Below, piece after piece: positions 57,883 to 64,000 of a stretch of 64,000 nucleotides of DNA; the stretch's first letter is position 1; the number at the start of each line of letters is the position of its first letter. A program made the translations under genes and the position numbers. The stretch spans positions 124,001 to 188,000 of the forward strand of contig CALIMH010000006.1 in assembly GCA_938028725.1 (NCBI GenBank), read 5' to 3'. Under the pieces are notes generated by a model. That model saw only the letters and a list, made by a program, of their open reading frames with translations, made no database searches and was not told the origin of the DNA. This DNA comes from an uncultured Anaerolineae bacterium (GTDB lineage Bacteria > Chloroflexota > Anaerolineae > J036 > Brachytrichaceae).

Positions 57883-59886
57883 TTATTGGGTGCTGGTAGT
57901 GGTTTGGCGTCGCCGGCGCGCGAGTTGAACAAAGACATCGAGCGCAGCGGGGTTGGCCATGGCGTCGCGGTTTGCCACCTGTTCCGGCGGTGCGCCGAGC
58001 AGCAAGCGCTTGATCGGCACTTCCATTTTCTTGCCGTTGAGTGTGCGTGGCACTTCGGGGATTTGGATGATCTCATCTGGCACGTGTCGTGGCGAAAGTG
58101 CGTCACGGATGACCTGGCGCAGCTTGGCCGTGAGCGCCTCGTCGAGAGCCAGCCCCGGCTGCAACACCACGAAGAGCAGCAGAGTGGATTCCCCGCCTAA
58201 TCCCTCCAAGTCCACTGCCAGCGTGTCCAACACCTCCGGCAGCGCTTCCACCACGCTGTAGATTTCGCCGGTGCCGATCCGCACGCCGTGGCGGTTGAGG
58301 GTGGCATCGCTACGGCCGTAGATGATCACGCCGCCCTCGGCGGTGATGCGCACCCAGTCGCCATGTCGCCAAACGCTAGGATACATCTCGAAATAGCTCT
58401 CGCGGTAGCGGCGCATCTGGGGGTCGTTCCAGAAGTAGATCGGCATCGAGGGCATGGGCTGGGTGATCACCAGCTCGCCCACTTGGTCAATCACGGGGGA
58501 GCCGGTGGAGTCGAAGGCTTGCACGTCTGCGCCGAGGTAGCGGCATTGCATCTCACCGCGGCGCACTGGCAACAGTGGACAGCCGCCGACAAACGCTGTG
58601 CACAGGTCGGTGCCGCCGCTGATCGGCGCAAGCCAAACGTCTGGCTTCACTTGTGCGTATACCCAGTCGAAGACCTCCGGCCCAAGCGGCGAGCCGGTGG
58701 AGCCTATGCTGCGCAACGCGCGCAAGTCGTGGGTGTGCCCTGGTTGAAGGCCAGCCTTCATGCACGCGGTGAGATAAGCGGCGCTGGTGCCGAAGATCGT
58801 CATGCCACTGTCCTCGGCGAATTGCCACAGCGCGCGCATGTCCTCGCGGGCAGGGCTGCCATCGTAGAGTAGGATGGTGCTGCCGAGCAGTAGCCCGCTC
58901 ACTAAAAAGTTCCACATCATCCAGCCGATGGTGGTGAACCAGAAGAAGCGATCGGCAGGGTGCAGGTCTGTGTGGAAAGCTAGCGCCTTCAAGTGTTCAA
59001 GCAGAATGCCGCCCTGCGAGTGCACGATGGGCTTGGGCAGGCCGGTGGTGCCGGAGGAGTAGAGCACCCAGAGTGGGTGCTCGAACGGCACCGGTGTGAA
59101 TTGAAGCTCGGTTTGCCGATCGGTCGCTTCGTGCCAGGTGGTCTCTGCTACGCCGGCGTTGAACGGCGGCGCAACAGGGTCCAAGTGGGGCACGCGCACC
59201 ACATGGCGGAGGGTGGGCAAGGCTCGGATCAACGCGCGCACGGCCTCGCGCCGATCGTAGGGCCGGCGGTTATACACGTAGCCGTCGGCAGCGATGAGCA
59301 CACTGGGCTCGATTTGGCGGAAGCGGTCCAACACTGCTGTGGGGCCCAAATCCGGCGAGCAACTCGACCATACCGCGCCTATGCTCGCGGTGGCCAGCAG
59401 CGCGGCCACCGCCTCCGGCAGGTTGGGCAGCAGGCCCACCACTCGGTCGCCTGGCTGCACGCCCTGCTCGCGCAAAAAGGCCGCCAAGCCGCTCACCGCG
59501 CGACGCAGCTCGCCCCAAGTCCACGTGCTGGTGCGCAGTGCCTCGGTGTTGGCGTTGCTCTCTGTGCGCCAGATCAGCGCCGGGCGCTCGTCCTCGGCGT
59601 GGCGAAAGATGTGTGCGGCGTAGTTGAGGCGTGCGCCGGGAAACCATTGCGCGCCGGGCATGGACCGCTCGGCCAGCGGGCAGGTGTAGGGTGATGCTGC
59701 CTGAATGTCGAAGAATGCCCACACTGCTTCCCAAAAGCCCGCGATGTCCTGGACCGACCACTGCCACAACGCGGCGTAGGTGTCGAAGCGACAGCGGCGA
59801 TCTCGCTCGGCTAGCCAGCGCATAAACGCGCGCAGGTTGGAGCGCTGCAGCGTCTCCTCGTCAGGGCGCCACAGGATCGGGTTCAT
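57883..59886 (-). CDS. Acetoacetyl-CoA synthetase
   Basis: The 667-aa ANL-superfamily ligase activates acetoacetate with ATP and CoA. It begins [22 protein letters not shown], has the AMP-binding loop [21 protein letters not shown], then [17 protein letters not shown], typical of acetoacetate-CoA ligases. The A8 region [25 protein letters not shown] and a lysine near the end ([13 protein letters not shown]) complete it. Length fits AacS (~650). ATG 59886 is chosen: TACAAT (59895-59900, minus strand) lies 8 bases upstream. It is divergent from hisIE, with overlapping promoter zones. Confidence 0.95.
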   Translation of the reverse strand: MNPILWRPDEETLQRSNLRAFMRWLAERDRRCRFDTYAALWQWSVQDIAGFWEAVWAFFDIQAASPYTCPLAERSMPGAQWFPGARLNYAAHIFRHAEDERPALIWRTESNANTEALRTSTWTWGELRRAVSGLAAFLREQGVQPGDRVVGLLPNLPEAVAALLATASIGAVWSSCSPDLGPTAVLDRFRQIEPSVLIAADGYVYNRRPYDRREAVRALIRALPTLRHVVRVPHLDPVAPPFNAGVAETTWHEATDRQTELQFTPVPFEHPLWVLYSSGTTGLPKPIVHSQGGILLEHLKALAFHTDLHPADRFFWFTTIGWMMWNFLVSGLLLGSTILLYDGSPAREDMRALWQFAEDSGMTIFGTSAAYLTACMKAGLQPGHTHDLRALRSIGSTGSPLGPEVFDWVYAQVKPDVWLAPISGGTDLCTAFVGGCPLLPVRRGEMQCRYLGADVQAFDSTGSPVIDQVGELVITQPMPSMPIYFWNDPQMRRYRESYFEMYPSVWRHGDWVRITAEGGVIIYGRSDATLNRHGVRIGTGEIYSVVEALPEVLDTLAVDLEGLGGESTLLLFVVLQPGLALDEALTAKLRQVIRDALSPRHVPDEIIQIPEVPRTLNGKKMEVPIKRLLLGAPPEQVANRDAMANPAALDVFVQLARRRRQTTTSTQ

Positions 59887-59894
59887 CAGCTCGG

Positions 59895-59920
59895 ATTGTA
59901 GTGCGCGCAGCTCGTACAAT
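59895..59920. promoter_or_regulatory. Back-to-back -10 elements between aacS-like gene and hisIE
   Basis: TACAAT on the minus strand (59895-59900) is 8 bases before ATG 59886; TACAAT on the plus strand (59915-59920) is 10 bases before ATG 59931. The whole divergent gap is 44 bases, so each promoter's upstream half lies over the other. Confidence 0.55.
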
Positions 59921-59930
59921 CCAGCGTGTT

Positions 59931-60584
59931 ATGTTGGAGCTGAAATACGATGCCGATGGCCTGATTCCGGCTGTCGTGCAGGATGCGCTAACCGGCCGCG
60001 TGTTGATGCTGGGCTGGATGAACGCCGAATCCCTGCAGCGCACGCAGGCGAGCGGCGAGGTGTGGTTTTGGTCGCGCAGCCGTGGCAAGCTTTGGCACAA
60101 GGGAGAGACCAGCGGGAACGTCTTGCGTGTGCGCGAGCTGCGCGCCGACTGCGACGCGGACTGCCTGTTGATCCGCGCCGAGCCGGCCGGCCCCACCTGT
60201 CATACTGGGCGGGTGAGCTGCTTCTGGCACGACCTTGAGGGCGAGGCGCTACCTCCGCCACACGGCAGCCTGCTGGACTACCTGAGCGATGTGATCGCCC
60301 AGCGCCGGCACGCCGATCCGTCTCACAGCTACACGGCGCGATTGTTTGCGGAAGGCCGCGCTCGCATCGCCCAGAAGGTGGGTGAAGAGGGAGTGGAAGT
60401 GGCACTAGCCGGCGTTGCACAAGACGCTGACCGTCTTGTGGCTGAGTCCGCCGACTTGCTGTTCATGTTGCTTGTGCTGTTGGAGGAGCATGGCGTGCCG
60501 TTTCGGGCGGTGTTAGAGGAGTTGCTTCGCCGTCACCAAGCCAAGAGCCGGGCAGCAGACAGGATGGCGGTAGCACAAAAATGA
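59931..60584 (+). CDS. hisI: Bifunctional phosphoribosyl-AMP cyclohydrolase / phosphoribosyl-ATP pyrophosphatase
   Basis: The 217-aa two-domain enzyme does steps 2 and 3 of histidine synthesis. The HisI part (1-~110) has [40 protein letters not shown], and zinc/metal Cys in DCDADCLL and TCHTGRVSC. The HisE part (~118-217) has the MazG-like [17 protein letters not shown]. Length and order are those of the fused E. coli-type HisIE. No other his gene is nearby. ATG 59931 is preferred from the -10 spacing and the family start ([10 protein letters not shown]). Confidence 0.95.
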   Translation: MLELKYDADGLIPAVVQDALTGRVLMLGWMNAESLQRTQASGEVWFWSRSRGKLWHKGETSGNVLRVRELRADCDADCLLIRAEPAGPTCHTGRVSCFWHDLEGEALPPPHGSLLDYLSDVIAQRRHADPSHSYTARLFAEGRARIAQKVGEEGVEVALAGVAQDADRLVAESADLLFMLLVLLEEHGVPFRAVLEELLRRHQAKSRAADRMAVAQK

Positions 60585-60611
60585 GCGCTGCCGGCTGGTG
60601 GGGCATGGGTC

Positions 60612-61310
60612 TCAAGGGTCCAGCTTCGCTAGCCAGTATCGCCCTCCCGCTGTTGTTCGCTCGAACTCCACGACAGCATAGCCCTCTGCAAACGCTCGCT
60701 CGCACTGCTCGCGGACGCGCATTCGCCACGCCAGCGCGGCCTCGGTGCTAGCTCGCTTCAATGCTGCAAAGTCGTGTGGGATATCAATGCTCAGCGTGGG
60801 CTTGGGGCCGCGTAGGTCGCGATCCAGCCACCACTCCACCTCGAAGCGATCGGAGGGCACGCCGGCGTTGATCGGATCGGGCATGTCGCCGTAAGCGTTG
60901 CGGATGTAGGTGCGGCAAATGGCGCGCAGCTTGCCGATGTTGAACCAGGCGTTGCGCGCCAGCAGGGGGTCGTATGTCCACGTGATCAGCGTCACGCCTT
61001 GTGCCAATACTGCTCGGCGCTGGGCATGCTTGAGCGCCGTGCCGATGCCGCACCCCTGCCACTCTGGCGACACTGCTGCCATGTGTGAGTGGTGGCATAG
61101 GCCGAAGCGCGACCAGCCCAAAAAGCTCATCACCAGCCCAATCATGTGACCATCGGGCAGGAAGGCCCCTAGCACCACTCCACCGTGTCGCGCGAGCGCT
61201 AGCGTGAGATGGGTGGGCACTGGCTGCTCACCCTCCCAAATGCGCTGCTGCAGGGCCACAGCTTGCCGATGGTCGGATAGGGTCTCGACGGGGCGGATCA
61301 CGTAGTCCAT
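60612..61310 (-). CDS. GNAT-family acyltransferase (COG3375-like)
   Basis: The 232-aa protein has an acetyl-CoA-binding loop at SPEWQGCGIGTALKHAQRRAVLAQG (R/Q-x-x-G-x-G/A) and the typical TWTYDPLLARNAWFNIGKLRAICRTYIRN...VEWWLDRDL block of the COG3375 group. It transfers an acyl group from CoA; the acceptor is unknown. It starts 9 bases after the alanine racemase stop and so is in its operon. Members of this group occur with N-succinylamino-acid racemases in other bacteria, as recalled, not checked. Confidence 0.87.
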   Translation of the reverse strand: MDYVIRPVETLSDHRQAVALQQRIWEGEQPVPTHLTLALARHGGVVLGAFLPDGHMIGLVMSFLGWSRFGLCHHSHMAAVSPEWQGCGIGTALKHAQRRAVLAQGVTLITWTYDPLLARNAWFNIGKLRAICRTYIRNAYGDMPDPINAGVPSDRFEVEWWLDRDLRGPKPTLSIDIPHDFAALKRASTEAALAWRMRVREQCERAFAEGYAVVEFERTTAGGRYWLAKLDP

Positions 61311-61319
61311 CGCCGTGGC

Positions 61320-62432
61320 TCACAGCGAGACATACTCACGGCGGGGGCGCGCACTGAGCGCCGTCACCACCTCGTAGTTGATGGTGCCGAGCCGCGCCGC
61401 CACTTCTTCTGCGGTGATGCAGTCGAAGCCCTGTTCACCAATCACCACGACTTCGTCGCCCACCTGCACATCGGCGATGTGCGTCACGTCGAGCATGGAT
61501 TGGTCCATGCACACGCTGCCCACCACCGGGGCCCGCTGACCGCGCACCAGCACCTCGCCGAAGTGGGTGGGGGCGCGTCGAAAGCCATCACCGTAGCCGA
61601 TCGGGATCACCGCGATGCGGCGCTCGCCTGCGCAGCGATAGCGGGCGCCGTAGCCCACGCCGGCGCCGTCTGGCAGCGTCTTGAGCGAGACGATGCGCGT
61701 GCGCAGCGACAGCGCTGGCCGGAAACCCTCCATCATCTCCGCCGGCGGTTGCGCGCCCCACGGCGAGAGGCCATAGGTCACCAGGCCCACCCGCACCATG
61801 TCGAAGCGCCCTTCAGGGTAGCTCAGCGCGCCGGCGGAGTTGCAGGCGTGCCGCCAAGGCAGACCGAGATGGCGCGTGAGCACGTCGAACTGGGCGATTT
61901 GGTGACGGCTGAAATCGGGGTCGCTCTCAGCGCAGCACAAGTGGGTGAAAGCGCCTTCGATGACCAGACCAGGCTGTTGCCGAAGCGCCTCAAGCGCAGC
62001 CGGCGCCTCGGTTGGCAGAAAGCCCAGCCGCCCCATGCCGGTGTCCAGCTTGATGTGGGCGCGGATCGGCTTTTGGCTCGCCTGCGCAAAGCGAGCAAAC
62101 GCCGCAGCGTCGGCGAGCGAGAAGAGCGTGATGCGCACGTTGTAGTGCAGCACTTCGGCCACTGCCGCTGGCGGCGTGTAGCCCATCACCAACAGGGAAG
62201 CCTTGATGCCGCCCTCACGCAGCCGAATGGCCTCCTCCAGTGTTGCGACGCCGCACCACGTCGCGCCGGCTTCTAGCGCGGCGCGAGCGACGGCCAGGTC
62301 GCCGTGACCATAAGCGTTGGCCTTCACCACCGCCATGATCGCGGTGCGTGGCCCTAGTCGGACGCGCAGAGTTCGCACGTTGTCGCGGACCGCCTGCAGG
62401 TTAACCACAACGCGGGTGGGGTGGTGGGCCAT
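61320..62432 (-). CDS. alr: Alanine racemase
   Basis: The 370-aa PLP enzyme supplies D-alanine for peptidoglycan. The PLP lysine is in AVVKANAYGHGDLAVA (~residue 37), and the second-subunit catalytic Tyr in GVGYGARYRC. Other marks are DTGMGRLGFLP and VCMDQSMLDV. Length and order are typical. ATG 62432 is chosen since TRVVVNLQAVRDNVRTL is the family start; a much longer open frame upstream overlaps the next gene and has no similarity. It begins 2 bases after the preceding gene's stop; the GNAT gene follows 9 bases later. Confidence 0.96.
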   Translation of the reverse strand: MAHHPTRVVVNLQAVRDNVRTLRVRLGPRTAIMAVVKANAYGHGDLAVARAALEAGATWCGVATLEEAIRLREGGIKASLLVMGYTPPAAVAEVLHYNVRITLFSLADAAAFARFAQASQKPIRAHIKLDTGMGRLGFLPTEAPAALEALRQQPGLVIEGAFTHLCCAESDPDFSRHQIAQFDVLTRHLGLPWRHACNSAGALSYPEGRFDMVRVGLVTYGLSPWGAQPPAEMMEGFRPALSLRTRIVSLKTLPDGAGVGYGARYRCAGERRIAVIPIGYGDGFRRAPTHFGEVLVRGQRAPVVGSVCMDQSMLDVTHIADVQVGDEVVVIGEQGFDCITAEEVAARLGTINYEVVTALSARPRREYVSL

Positions 62433-62434
62433 GT

Positions 62435-62806
62435 TTAAGGTTGGGTTTCCAGCAAAAGCCGATTGAGCGCTTCGCGCGCAGCAGGCAGTGCTTGCATGTG
62501 TTCCCAACTGCCGACAAAGCGCGCGGGTGTCTCGACGCGAAGTAGGAACTCGAACGGGTCTTCTTCGCACGGCTTGCTGCCGCACCGCGCCGCGCGCCAG
62601 CAGGGGCGCAGCGGCTCGCGCCAGCGCTGATAATCAAGCAGCAGCAGCGGGCGCAGCGCGCGGTGCTCGTCGCAGTCAGCGGTGCTGGCAGTGCCGTTGC
62701 GGTACACGCGGATGACCAGCGCCTCCAGGGCGTCCCAGCGGGCAACGAACGTCTGGAGGCTGACGTTGGTGTTGCGATGGAGGAGTGAGCGGGTGAAGGG
62801 GTTCAT
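62435..62806 (-). CDS. Conserved-looking small protein, unknown
   Basis: The 123-aa protein is soluble, with a basic start (MNPFTRSLLHRNTNVSLQTFVARWDALEALV) and a Cys/Trp-rich middle (WREPLRPCWRAARCGSKPC). I do not recognise the family. The tight spacing (2 bases to alr, 33 bases after the malate synthase stop) and lack of other open frames support a real gene. A metal-binding or regulatory role cannot be excluded from the three cysteines. Confidence 0.6.
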   Translation of the reverse strand: MNPFTRSLLHRNTNVSLQTFVARWDALEALVIRVYRNGTASTADCDEHRALRPLLLLDYQRWREPLRPCWRAARCGSKPCEEDPFEFLLRVETPARFVGSWEHMQALPAAREALNRLLLETQP

Positions 62807-62839
62807 GAGTTGCTTGTTGTCCGCCGGCCGCGTCTGGGC

Positions 62840-64000
<1,161 letters not shown>

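Overview
The window is a dense bacterial chromosome segment of fairly high GC. It holds about 60 protein genes, one tRNA and no gene-free stretch longer than about 290 bases. I see no insertion sequence, prophage, CRISPR array or rRNA. The style suggests a Chloroflexota bacterium of the Anaerolineae/Thermoflexales/Roseilinea type. The grounds are lipoproteins with long Ala/Pro/Thr linkers, LysM, SH3 and PA14 surface proteins, DUF2142-like and O-antigen-ligase-like membrane proteins, a type III polyketide synthase, several P450s, and a large family-5 sugar/peptide ABC system. This placement is inferred from gene content; no marker gene proves it.

Layout. 1-5.8 kb: the end of a metallophosphoesterase gene, tlyA, an MscS channel, a P450, threonine dehydratase, and a BtpA-family protein. 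5.8-15.8 kb: a PfkB kinase, a YceI lipoprotein, SppA, two small membrane proteins, serA, tRNA-Gly(CCC) with its own terminator, a LysM-SH3-SGNH protein, an orphan PxpC-like protein and a LysM-PA14-PA14 protein. 15.8-28.4 kb: birA, malQ, an amidohydrolase/phosphoribosyltransferase pair, a surface/glycan block (lipoprotein, GT-C-like membrane protein, PQQ-type sugar dehydrogenase), MaoC, an O-antigen ligase-like protein and a DUF368 polyprenyl-phosphate flippase. 28.4-43.6 kb: a second P450, an SDR, a Leu/Ile/Val-type binding lipoprotein, a cysteine hydrolase divergent from an MTA/SAH-deaminase fused to a CYTH domain, a sulfite-oxidase-like protein, a cyclophilin-type III PKS-AI-2E permease cluster, SCP2, an esterase, a TIGR03943 protein, galK and a menC/NSAR-like enolase-superfamily enzyme.

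43.6-52.7 kb is the clearest functional unit: a consensus promoter overlapped by a LacI-type palindrome, then a family-5 binding lipoprotein, two permeases, two ATPases, a small membrane protein and a GH13 alpha-glucosidase. It reads as a regulated oligosaccharide uptake and hydrolysis operon. 52.7-64 kb: an SDR/CASTOR-like ACT protein/arginine-deiminase-like operon, a second PQQ-type sugar dehydrogenase, a CPBP protease with acetoacetyl-CoA synthetase, hisIE, a GNAT enzyme, alanine racemase, a small unknown protein and a malate synthase gene cut by the window edge.

Many first-in-unit genes have a TANAAT-like -10 hexamer only 6-11 bases before the start codon and no Shine-Dalgarno sequence, whereas genes inside operons have good AGGAGG sites. 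I take this as evidence for frequent leaderless transcription and used it to choose several starts. The most novel-looking items are the deaminase-CYTH fusion, the ACT/arginine-deiminase coupling and the operator, leader and hairpin architecture of the ABC operon.
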